A stretch of 64,000 bases of DNA, taken from NCBI RefSeq assembly GCF_016802725.1, contig NC_052672.1, positions 5,857,685 through 5,921,684 of the forward strand, given 5' to 3'. Shown piece by piece: positions 23,201-32,040 of the stretch. This stretch comes from Solenopsis invicta (lineage: Eukaryota; Arthropoda; Insecta; Hymenoptera; Formicidae). The translations under genes and the position numbers were made by a program. Under the pieces are notes generated by a model, which saw nothing but the letters and a program-made list of their open reading frames with translations, had not been told where the DNA came from and did not search any database. Numbering within the stretch: the stretch's first letter is position 1; each line of letters starts with the position of its first letter.

Positions 23201-25338
23201 TGTACACACCAAAAAGACATTGCACTATAAACTTTCGATGCTTTCTCACGAATATTTAAATATTGCGTTGTGCGACTTATTTATAAATTAATTGAGAGTA
23301 AGTACTAATATAATTAATATAAATATAATTAAAGTTAAGAGAAATCAGCGAATATCAAGAGGCGCGGTCGCGCCAAATGAAGCATTAGCGAGTTCTATTT
23401 TATCCTACTTTTGTGAGTAAAAGAACGTATAAATAACGGGGTGTCACTCATCAACTGGAAAATGAGTATTAAAAACGGACAATCCACTTGGTCTTCCCTT
23501 TCGTGAGAAAAAGAGGAACGTATTAACGTATTGTCACTCATCAACTAAAAAATGAGTATTGAAAACGGACAATATACTCGTAAAATATTCGTAAGCCTAC
23601 TCGTGTATACTCATCATCTTCCTTTACAATAGGCTGCGAGTGCAAAAAACGGGCATAAAAATGATGAAACGGGCTAAAAACGGGCTAAAAATGGTCCATA
23701 TGAGGTGTAAACATGGTGAATTATTTTTGTAAGGGTAGATATTTTTAATCATTCGTGTTTTATTATGGATACAAAACAAATTGCGGCGTCATTTGGACTA
23801 TTGGCGTAATTTTGTACATTTAATTTGTATAACTTGTACTAAAGGTACTAAATTTTTTTATTTTAGAGTATTTTACTTGCTAACAAAACACTTATGATTC
23901 AGCAATCATTTGTGAATGTGTACTTTATTCGTGCATAAAAGTAAAAAAACGGAATATTAAAAGCAATATTATGCAATGAAATGTTATGTAAAACTGAAAT
24001 TTTGTTTTTTTTAATTACTAATTGTTAACTTAGTTAAAAAAATTAAATTTTTAGAATACTCATAATAATAGTTGATATGCAATACTTTCAAAAATTATCT
24101 TAGAAGTTCTAATTCCTTGCTCACCGAATATGTATTGTTCCGTAGAAAGATATCGTTTTCGTTAATTTCATAGTTAACGATCGGCCCTTGGCATTCAGGT
24201 GGACCATGAGTAAGTATTACTGCACTTTCTGCGTCACTCGATCTATTTAGCAAAAATGGTCCAAGACTCTGTGTTTCGTTTAACTGGGTCACACATGTCT
24301 TTATGCGGCTGTCGAATATTGTATCGCCAAAGCAGCATCTTCTGATGTGTAAGAACTGTTCAAAGGATGCGTTAATTGTTTTCACTTGTTGGTCCTTATT
24401 TGATCGACAGTGATGAATTATTATTATGAGTTCGTATGCATTTTCTGTGTAAAATAATTCAAAGCAAGCTGGCACCTACAAACAATTTGTAAATTATTAA
24501 GCAAAGGCCACTCGCTTTTAACCTCATTTAAATAATTGCGGTTAATATCATTTTACCTTAGATATATGATTAGGATAGTATACAAAGTGTGGATACTATT
24601 ATTTTGCTTCTAAATGATATAAATAGATATACCGAGTATAAACGAGACAGGAAAGCATTTAATATTGTTGTGCCCGTTCGGCCGAGCTTGAGAAGCTGGC
24701 CGAAGGAAGATCTATCGATCAGACAGAAGAAGCGCGGCCGGCTTTGGTTCTTTTTCGGGACGCGGAGTTGTCAAGCGATTTTGAAATAATTCCGCTACGA
24801 ATTTATTGTACATAGAGATTTAATTAAAGTCAGTGTTCTTTTTTATAAAAGAGTGCCTGGTCATTTCGTGTTGTGCGTACGCGCCTTCCTTCGCGAGAAT
24901 CTTGCGTGCTCGTTTCGTCGAGTACAACAATATTTTCCCTAGGTTTCTTTTTATTATTTTCTTTATTATTTTCTTTCTACTGCTTATAAAATTTAACTTC
25001 TATTCTGTCAATCATGACATTGTAATCTTAAAGTTATAGATAATAACATCAATTTAAATTCAATTTACCTCTAAGATAGTGTTAGATTCGAGATCGTCAA
25101 GTGGCGTTGTCACAAGATCCTCAGGTTTGTTGCACTGAGGAATTCCTGGGAACTCATTGGTAATGTTCCAATAATGAGAATAAACCTCTATCGCAAATGT
25201 CGGCATAAATTCACATATAGTGGAATTGAATACAAACATCTCTCCTGGTGGGCAACATTTCATCAGTTGCCATTCGGATGATGCTCTTATCAAGGATAAT
25301 ACCAGGCCAAATAAAGCAAACTTTGTAAACATAGTCAT
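8209..25338 (-). CDS. Gene A: Methuselah-like G-protein coupled receptor, nine exons
   Basis: Predicted integral membrane receptor of the Mth family, about 693 residues; ligand unknown. Coding exons, 5' to 3': 25069-25338, 24125-24475, 20031-20349, 19420-19660, 18594-18818, 18450-18527, 15798-15970, 9668-9845, 8209-8455. All junctions are GT-AG and phases agree. Residues 1-22 are a signal peptide. The ectodomain (about 23-393) has three CC-centred cysteine clusters (KCCPPGE, RRCCFGD, RKCCSED) and the Mth-like HCFDFV/LLYCDE strand before TM1. TM1-TM2 (exon 5) carry LLVYAFLP and IHGKMVICYVSN. TM3 has FWLNVICFDMWRT, TM4 RFLLYCLYGWGIP, TM6 KLFIVMG, TM7 LIFIILVL. Oddity: exon 6 is one base shorter than in gene B, so exon 5 must use a donor at 18593 rather than the paralogous one at 18597 to stay in frame. 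An AG acceptor-like site lies just upstream of the start codon. Confidence 0.85.
10754..10900. repeat. Degenerate GGACTT minisatellite
   Basis: The hexamer GGACTT recurs at 9- to 12-bp spacing, clearest at 10818-10860 where the period is 9 bp. It lies in intron 8 of gene A, and I saw no counterpart in intron 8 of gene B. A reading frame across it gives repeated DF dipeptides, which is an effect of the repeat and not a gene. Confidence 0.6.
11537..11850 (-). pseudogene. Tc1-like transposase N-terminal fragment, left arm
   Basis: Minus-strand relic of a Tc1-type transposase DNA-binding region, the inverted partner of 11888-12129. It keeps RQLEKIASLLMRQIEIQ and similar words, which are frame-shifted readings of the usual basic helix-turn-helix linker. 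The catalytic DDE region is missing altogether, so it is non-functional. Confidence 0.6.
11888..12129 (+). pseudogene. Tc1-like transposase N-terminal fragment, right arm
   Basis: An ATG at 11888 opens MPSLNKIQCAQIIAFLEG, a paired-like helix-turn-helix start with VARKMGVHQS following. The frame then shifts near 11990, and a second frame continues with RRRGLGQRRITSAREN and INEINRNPGNAGD. That linker and second helix-turn-helix pattern is familiar from Tc1-type transposases. After this comes only the inverted terminal part. The catalytic triad is absent and the fragment is dead. Confidence 0.7.
13181..13289. repeat. Near-perfect palindrome, arms about 54 bp
   Basis: The arms TTAATATTTAATAAAATTTA...AAAAACTGTGTGA and their complement meet at about 13235. 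In intron 8 of gene B (38806-38860) only one arm is recognisable. It is probably a small palindromic transposon that was whole in one unit and lost an arm in the other. Confidence 0.6.
16400..17721 (-). mobile_element. Full-length mariner element in intron 6 of gene A
   Basis: The element is 1322 bp with 32-bp terminal inverted repeats (16400-16431 and 17690-17721, starting CGAGGTGTGTTCAAAAAGTA) that match perfectly. TA lies on both sides (16398-16399, 17722-17723). Gene B has the empty site at about 47038 (ATAATAAGCAATCAC). The insertion is therefore younger than the separation of the two genes, and the perfect ends suggest it is fairly recent. It lies in the same orientation as the host gene. 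Confidence 0.93.
16454..17515 (-). CDS. Mariner transposase, full length, first catalytic Asp changed to Asn
   Basis: A cut-and-paste DNA transposase of 353 residues. I start at MDQRTCIKF because this gives the usual family length; the frame is open for 15 more residues upstream. The N-terminal helix-turn-helix region (about 1-110) includes VYRWYKMFSEGRE and the linker GRPSTST. The catalytic domain has HHDNAPAHTS (Asp 249) and YSPDLAPCDFF (Asp 284), the DD34D spacing of mariner. The first catalytic position, normally the Asp of a GDESW motif, reads GNESW here (residue 154, codon AAC). No stop or frameshift is present. The protein would be expected to fold and bind its ends but not to cleave; catalytic loss is inferred from family knowledge. 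Confidence 0.92.
   Translation of the reverse strand: MDQRTCIKFCVKNEIKCADAFRMLTVAYGEATLDRSNVYRWYKMFSEGREDVNDEERAGRPSTSTTDEKINEVEKMVLANRRITVREVAEDLNISIGSCHSIFINDLGMRRVAAKFVPKLLNCDQKQHRMNIANEMLDSVRDDPNLLQRVITGNESWVYGYDVETKAQSSQWKLPHEPRPKKARQVRSNVKVLLTVFFDCRGVVHHEFLPQGRTVNKEYYLQVMRNLREAIRQKRPDLWKNKNWLLHHDNAPAHTSLLVRDFLAKNNTLMMPQPPYSPDLAPCDFFLFPKLKRPMKGRRYATLDEIKTASKEELNKIKKNDFLKCFEDWKNRWHKCIISHGDCFEGDKIDIHE
21557..23828. mobile_element. Outer element of a nested pair in intron 2 of gene A
   Basis: An inverted pair brackets this interval: AGGTAAATGTATGAAATTAC at the left, and ATTGGCGTAATTTTGTACAT at the right (complement ATGTACAAAATTACGCCAAT). The match is imperfect, about 25-30 bp. The same bracket occurs in gene B (about 51243 and 53520). 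Another element (22102-23737) sits inside. No coding frame is recognised. Confidence 0.45.
22102..23737. mobile_element. DNA transposon with TIR TACCCTTACAAAAATAATTC in intron 2 of gene A
   Basis: Ends TACCCTTACAAAAATAATTC and the inverted AATTATTTTTGTAAGGGTA are followed on both sides by recurring GGCCCGTTTTTAGC/GGGCTAAAAACGGGC words. Sub-terminal stretches repeat ACTCATTTT- and GAGTATTTT-like motifs. The 1636-bp element is also in intron 2 of gene B (51788-53420), so it predates the present copies or was spread by conversion. No transposase is recognised. Confidence 0.7.
24666..24929. mobile_element. Solo LTR in intron 1 of gene A
   Basis: The segment begins TGTTGTGCCCGTTCGGCC and ends GTCGAGTACAACA. 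It therefore has TGTTGT...ACAACA inverted ends, and ATAT flanks both sides (24662-24665, 24930-24933). It is more GC-rich than its surroundings. A degraded relative is at 5791-6104. Gene B intron 1 lacks it. No internal retroelement sequence remains, as after LTR-LTR recombination. Confidence 0.65.
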
Positions 25339-26598
25339 GTCTACCTATAATTATTCGTTTATTTAATGCAAATTATATATTTTTTCTATTATTATTGCTT
25401 ATTTGAATTCAATGTCACGTTTTAATTAAAGCGCCCTGATTATTATTTTGTTTGAATTGCAGTTTACATTTCGAAAACATTTCTAGTTTATACTTTAAAT
25501 CCGTTTTTCTTTACGTTCATTTTAGTTTTACTAAAGATATAATTCACTTGTCCATGAATAACATAGCCTTTTTTACTCTTCTTCATAAAGAATTTCTTTA
25601 GGCTTTCCTCGTTCTATTATTATTTTAAGTCTATTTAAGTATTTAAATCAATTCTCTTAATTGCTTAAATTTTAAACCGCCACTTTATTGCAAGTTTTAT
25701 GCACAACTATTTTAATGCTTTCTGGTACTCAATTCTATTTCTGCGTTTCGTCTGTTCGTTTGTCTGATATTCACCTGGACAGTAATAGTTGCTATCTGTT
25801 TAATAATAATTTGGATTTTTATGCTTCTATTCAGATCATTCTGAGCAGAAATTTATTACAACTTTAGATTACTTGCTTGGTATCAAATTATTCTTACGTG
25901 ATACGTGATTATTAAAATTTTAAATCCAAAAGATCAGTATTCAATATTTATTTTTTCTTTTTAGCGAAGAGATTATTCTGATTTATAAGTTATGATGTTT
26001 TTATAAGGCAATTTTTTATATATATCTCACTATATGCTTGTACCACCTATTTCGGAAATTTACAAAAAATTTGAGATAAGAATTTATTTAACGTATCGCA
26101 ATAAAAATTAGCAGTTAATTAATCAAATAACTTATTTGTTCCTAGCGCTCGTTTGAAAAATTGCGATACCGCTCAATCATTTCTTTGACATTTATACGCC
26201 CTATTTACACACTCTTCTCGATGACCCAACCGAATAGATCAGTATGAAAGAGTGAATTGTGAATAATTAAGAGCTTTCTTAATTTTAACGCCTCAGTATA
26301 ATATCAATTTATTTTTGTAAGTCTATCCTCCTCTCTCTTCCACTTTGCGGAGTTAAAAAAAAAATATCAGAATTACATAAGAAGCATCGAGAAAAATTTT
26401 TTTGAATTAAGAAATACATTTTCTTTTAAAACAATATATTTTGATGCAAACATTTATTCGTTCTATGTATGTAAAAATATTTACTTTTAAGAAAATAGAT
26501 GTATTACATTAAGTATGTAATTTTGAATTATTATATTTTTTACATTTAAATAATGATTTTACAAATAAACTAATATTATTATTAATCTTAATTAAATT

Positions 26599-27838
26599 GC
26601 GTAATGTCAATTTATCAAAAAGACAGAAAAAAGCAATAATCTAGATGTTGGTGTAAAAATATAATTATAACGAAGAGCTTTTATATGTACTTGTACATAC
26701 GTTTCGGGCTTACTTGCCTCTAAAGACTGATCAATTAGTCATGCCGTAGGCATACAGGGTATTACGGAAACCATAACAAAAAAATTAGACAACAATTATT
26801 CATTTGGATATCGCTGTGTCAATAAACTAAACAGATTTGTTAAAGTACGGTATTCCATACTTAGACAACAATAATATTGTTTATAAATTAGATTGTAACA
26901 AGTGTGATGCTTCATAGTCAAACAAAAAAACAATTAAAAACTCGAATAAAAGAACAACATCAAATTAGCTCCGGATAAACAATTAGTTGTCTCGGATCAT
27001 CTAATGTGATCACAATTTCGATTGGGAGCACGCTTTTCTTTTAAACAAAGAAAATCTAATTGCCAAAAACGACTTGTTTCCAAAATAATGCATATCAGAG
27101 AACAAAAGAATAGTATAAATCTTATGAAGAACACAGAACTGTTAGACAAATATCTTGATACCTTCGAAACGTTATGATAATAGTAATGAACTTTCCATAC
27201 GAAATATCAATAACAAACGTGATTAAATACAAGATAACGGTATATACTCTTGAAAACAGCAGTCTTTCTCATTTCATCTCATCTCGGAGAGACGTTGTTA
27301 TTTCTGTGCAAGAACCAAAACGTTTACTTCGCCTATAAATCTTTTCTTTCTCTTGTTATATGTAAGTGTAAGACATCGTGCATTTGTTATGATTTTTCAA
27401 TAATTTATTTGTTTTGTGACACGTTTTAATTTATTTAAGACGACCCCGTTACTATAATCAGCAATGTTTGCAACGTTTCGACGGACGGATTGCTACTGAT
27501 AATGAGTTTTCTAATTGGAGGATGCGTGTCCACGCCTTTGACTCAAAAAATAAAAAACAATCTTATTTACGTAAGCGTTAACCTGCGGATGAACCAATCG
27601 TTTTCTGATTGTTATTAAATTTCTCACGTTTTGGATAATGTAATATTATCGTTTAAATTGCAGATAAGTCGATCTTTGTTGTCCGTTTTATTTTAATACA
27701 CTTAATGTAATTTCCATATGTTGATAAAAGGCAAGTAAGCTTAAAAGATACATATAAAAACTCTTCGTTATAATTATATTTTTACACCAATATCTAGAGT
27801 ATCGCTCTTTCCTGACCTTTTAACAAATTGACATTGCG
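26599..27838. mobile_element. Non-autonomous DNA transposon, TIRs about 120 bp
   Basis: The inverted ends match over about 120 bp: GCGTAATGTCAATTTATCAA at the left and GACATTGCGTA at the right. The arms share TCTAGAT and TTGGTGTAAAAATATAATTA, and extend inward to CTTACTTGCCT. The 1-kb interior shows no recognisable transposase. No equivalent was seen in the gene B-gene C spacer. Confidence 0.75.
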
Positions 27839-28683
27839 TATGCATATATAGAGCTAGAATTATACTTGTTATTTAATTAAATTGTTTTTTTAAATTAAAA
27901 AGTATAATTATTTTGAATATAAAAATAAACTAAAAGTAAACATTTTCCAGAACTATAATAAAAAATTTCTTGGATAAAAACTATTTTTTTATTTGTTTAC
28001 AATAAGACCATATACTAATTTACAATAAATTTATTATTCTAGCAATATTTATGATTTTATTAAATGCATATATTTCGTTCTTTGATCTGTAATTTTTTTA
28101 TAGGAATAAGAGGCCATATGTTTTTTTTATGTTTATCCCTTATTTTCAAAAGAGAACTATTTTTAAAGTATAATTAATCTTAACTTATTTTTTAATATTA
28201 GTTTATTTTCCAATTTTAATAAGCATTTTTATTTAATTTTTAAGTTTGTAAAGTGTGTATCTTTTTAGTTTTAAGCAGTTTACTTTTAAATACCACACTT
28301 CTTTTAAATTGTATTTCATAAAAGACACTACTATCCCGTTAAAGACTTGCAATGCTTTTTAATTCGTGTTATCATAAATTTACATACTGCTCGGTGAAGG
28401 GTAATTTATTATTTTGAAAGAACATGCTAATTTCTACAAACTGCTAGAGCAGACGGATAATGTTTATGAATACAATTTGTTTGTGATGATAAATGTTAAT
28501 AATGTTTTAAAATTTATAAAACTATCAGGCTATCACATCAAGCGAATCAATAAAACATCTAGAGAATTGTTTTACATATAACAAACTATGATGTCTTATT
28601 AGTCGTTGAACCGCATGTTCACAAACAATGAATTTAAAAGTTTTGAAGAATGAATATTATCGAACATTTTGATCACGGTTGAT

Positions 28684-29900
28684 TGTATCAATATAAAATT
28701 ACTTTTTCAAAAAAGGTAAAAAAAAGCGTCAAGTGTGTGTATGTACTTTTTAAATCTTTATTTTTTTTACAAAATCCAAGTAATACTATCTTTGTATCTT
28801 CATTGAAAAATTTTCTTATTCTAACCCATGTGGTACTCTCTTTAATTTCTATACAGAACCTAAGTACTATCTCTGTATTATCATTGAAAAATATTCCTAT
28901 TTCAACCCAAGACGTATTTACTTCAAAATAAATATCTTAAATTTAATCCAACCTAAATATATTTTTCTCAAACAATGTATGAAATCTTGTATCGCGACAA
29001 TTTTAAAGAGAATATGATAATGTACTGTTTGAAATAACTGCTCTATTTCTTTTAACAAATAAACTCCAATGATATCTTTATTTTTTTAATAAAACTCAAG
29101 TGGTGGTAGCTAAGAATTAAAGAGGAAAAAAATATATAAAATTATATTGAAAAAAAAAAATTTTTAACTGCAAAAACTTGGCCCTGCGAGATGTCTAAAT
29201 ATAATCTAAATACAATGTTGTAAAATATAATTGTTATAGTAACTTAGAAATTATAATGATTTACAATGTTACTTAAATGTTAAAGAAACATAATCTGCAA
29301 CTTACTTTGTGTAATTATTTTTTTAACGCATATTTTACAAGTATTACATTTATTGCATTCTTTCTTATATCAATTCTTTTTATTGTTTTTCTTATCTAGC
29401 AGCGCCAAGTTTTTGTAGTTAAAAAATTTTTTATTTTATTAAAATTTTATATATTTTTTTTCTTTAATTCTTAATCACCATCACTTTGGTTTTATTTAAA
29501 AAATAAAGATACTATCATTTGGATTTTATTTGTTAAAAGTAGTACAACAGTTATTTCAAACAGTACATCAATATATTCTCTTTATAAATGACGCAATTTA
29601 AAGATTTCATACATTTTTTGGAAAAATTATATTTAGGTTGGATTAAATTTAAGATATTCCTTTTTATGTAAATACGACTTGGGTTGAAGTAGGAAGATTT
29701 TTCAATGATAATACAGAGATAGTACTTAGGTTCTGCATAGGAATTAAAGAGAGTACCATATGGGTTAGAATAAGAAAATTTTTCAATGAAGATACAAAAA
29801 TGGACACTTGAATTTTGTAAAAAAAATAAAGATTTAAGGGGTACATACACACACTTAGCGCCCTTTTTACCTTTTTTGAAAAGGTAATTTTGTACTGTAA
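28684..29900. mobile_element. Large foldback element, arms about 500 bp
   Basis: 28684-29190 and 29397-29900 are inverted copies. For example, AAGTACTATCTCTGTATTAT on the left pairs with ATAATACAGAGATAGTACTT on the right. The spacer is about 200 bp. The apparent small proteins in both arms are simply the two inverted copies of the same AT-rich sequence. Confidence 0.8.
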
Positions 29901-30228
29901 CAAATACCCAAACAGATTTGTTTAATGCTTTCGCCGACTATCTGAGCGGAAATTTTCTAAATGTATTCGCGGTGTGTGCTAAGTTTATTTAGTAAAAGTA
30001 TGTAAAAAATGTTGTAGAGAATGTTACGTAATAAAATGTTACTTTTTTATACATATAAGATGTATTTTTTTATAAAATATTTCAGAAATTATACTTGCAT
30101 TTATTATGTTAATTATATTGCAAATAAGAAATTTAAAGATATTTCTAAAGTACTTAAAATTTTTTAATTACTTCAGACAAAAAGTTTAAATTACAATCAG
30201 CAATCCTCTGAAGTATAAGATTTAGATC

Positions 30229-30404
30229 AGGGCTGGATAAAAATGCATATTTTGGTCGATTTTCGGCTTAAAACTTTCTTCTTACCTCACTACTTTCTGC
30301 CCAATCCAAATGTTGATTGACATTTGGACTGCGTGCAGGTTGGTGAGATAAAAAATAGAGCTAACTGAAAATCGGGTAAAATGTGCATTTTTTGCCGAGC
30401 TCTA
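30229..30404. mobile_element. Small inverted-repeat element (MITE)
   Basis: The left end AGGGCTGGATAAAAATGCAT and the right end, on the other strand AGAGCTCGGCAAAAAATGCA, are inverted over about 40 bp, both continuing into CGATTTTC. The paralogous spacer near 59180 lacks it. Confidence 0.55.
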
Positions 30405-31039
30405 GTTTAGATGATGTCTGTATTTTAATAATGTGAAACAGCTTTAATTTCAAATCTCCTTTGCGATGCAAAATAGTTCACATATTAACGGTCGGGAAAC
30501 ACTGACGTAGCACGGATATTTAGTACTATGAATTGAATACGCATTTCTTTCTACATCGCGATCCATAAATCCGCTTCGTACAATTATAGCAAATATGTGG
30601 TGCTTTATTTTGAGAGATTTAGTATGTAAACTCGATTGGTTATGACGTAATTTCAAAGACTTTCTTAAATAGGATTGACAATCGAAAATTATCTAATTAG
30701 ACATCTCCACGTGAAAGAGCATATTTTGTCCTTTAGGAAACGACACTTAATTTAATTACATTAACTCTATCTTCTCTCTGAAAAAAATTGTAATATATAA
30801 ATAGATGATAACAAATTGAAAAATTATTCCTCTTGCAACTACTCAAAGAGTTGGAATAAGAAACTTGAGATTTTACAAAAAAAATTATATCTTTAAACTC
30901 TTCAATGTCGGTTTGATTAAAATCCGAAGTACTTTTCAAAAAGGTGAGTACTTTTCAAGTGAGTATTTGAACGTAGAATATCCTACGTTTAAGATGCGGT
31001 ATCCAATTTCTTATTTGATAATCTCCAGATTTCTCTTAA

Positions 31040-31410
31040 AGGTGACATCGGTATTCACTTACCACACGCGACTCATCCAATTGACGAAATTGGCAGCTTT
31101 ACAAGAAAGTTGGTTTATCTTATCAACAGCACGTAAATGCAAATGCTCGAGGCGGGTTGTCTAGACAGCGACGGTTTCCACAGGGAAATGAAGTTCGAAT
31201 TTTCCACAGAAGGTACGCAGGGCTTCCCATTCTATGCAAGCCTTCGGGTTGCCAAGGGAGTTCGCGGCGCCTTGTGATTGGCCCCAACTTATCACGCAAC
31301 CCTCGCTACTTGCGCAAATCGCTGCTCGGCGCGCAACTTGAAGTAGTTACGTCGGTGTTCTCAAACTGCAAATTTTTCGCTAGATTTCTCGACTTTAGAC
31401 GGTCAAGCTA
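31040..31410. promoter_or_regulatory. GC-richer conserved block upstream of gene A (candidate promoter or 5' exon)
   Basis: In an AT-rich spacer this stretch is clearly richer in GC and CpG. It aligns with 59580-59880, at the matching position upstream of gene B, for instance GAATTTTCCACAGAAGGTACGC against GAATATTTTACAGGGGGTACGC. The reading frames differ, so conservation is not at protein level. Both receptor genes show an AG acceptor-like site just before the start codon (ATTATAG at gene A, CATTACAG at gene B), so a non-coding first exon and promoter near here are plausible. This is inference. Confidence 0.35.
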
Positions 31411-31925
31411 AAAGACTTTTTCTTAAGTTTGAAGCCTTTGCGCTCAGGTCTAATGCCGAAATTTATTTCGAAAAATTGTCATTACAACTCCAAGCGGGGT
31501 CACGCTATGACTGAGTATTGATATCCCTTTGCTTCGATCCGTACTCTTACAATTTCTTGTAACGTACAACGGCTTTACTTGTACATACGCGTTAAGCGAG
31601 CATGTCAAAGATAATAAAATGAAACGGTGTCATCTGCATGTCCCTGCTCTTCTCCGTGTAGTTCAATGATCCTCGAGCGACGCGACGTTAGATCCTCTTT
31701 CTCGTGATAATTCGACCAAGCAAAACATTTTCTTTACAAGACTCTACATATAAGATTTACAAACAAACAAACCCTGCGAACGGCATTCACAGCGCGTCAT
31801 CACGTTTATTTCCGAGCCGAGATGACGCAAAATCCGCAGCGTGCTTTCCCAGTCGGACCTTATGATTCCAGCTGTGACTAGAGCACTATAGGTGTGACGA
31901 GCGACTAAACGGGACGTCACGTCAC

Positions 31926-32040
31926 ATTATAGGCGAGTTTTATAATTCATCGATTGATCAATTGCATTATATGCAAATACAAGTTTCACAAAACAAAATT
32001 GCATTTATGCATAATGCGATTGATCAAAACTCACCCTATA
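31926..32040. repeat. Small palindromic element
   Basis: Left arm TTATAGGCGAGTTTTATAAT, core TCGATTGATCAATTGCATTA, and a complementary right arm ending TCAAAACTCACCCTATA. Homologous to 4053-4147. Confidence 0.55.

Noticed and set aside
28683..28931. 82-codon frame with a twin at 29664-29903 on the other strand
   Set aside because: The twins are the two arms of one foldback element, so similarity arises from the inverted DNA repeat.
31157..31411. 84-codon frame in the GC-richer block
   Set aside because: The homologous block at 59580-59880 does not preserve the frame, so it is treated as candidate regulatory or untranslated sequence.
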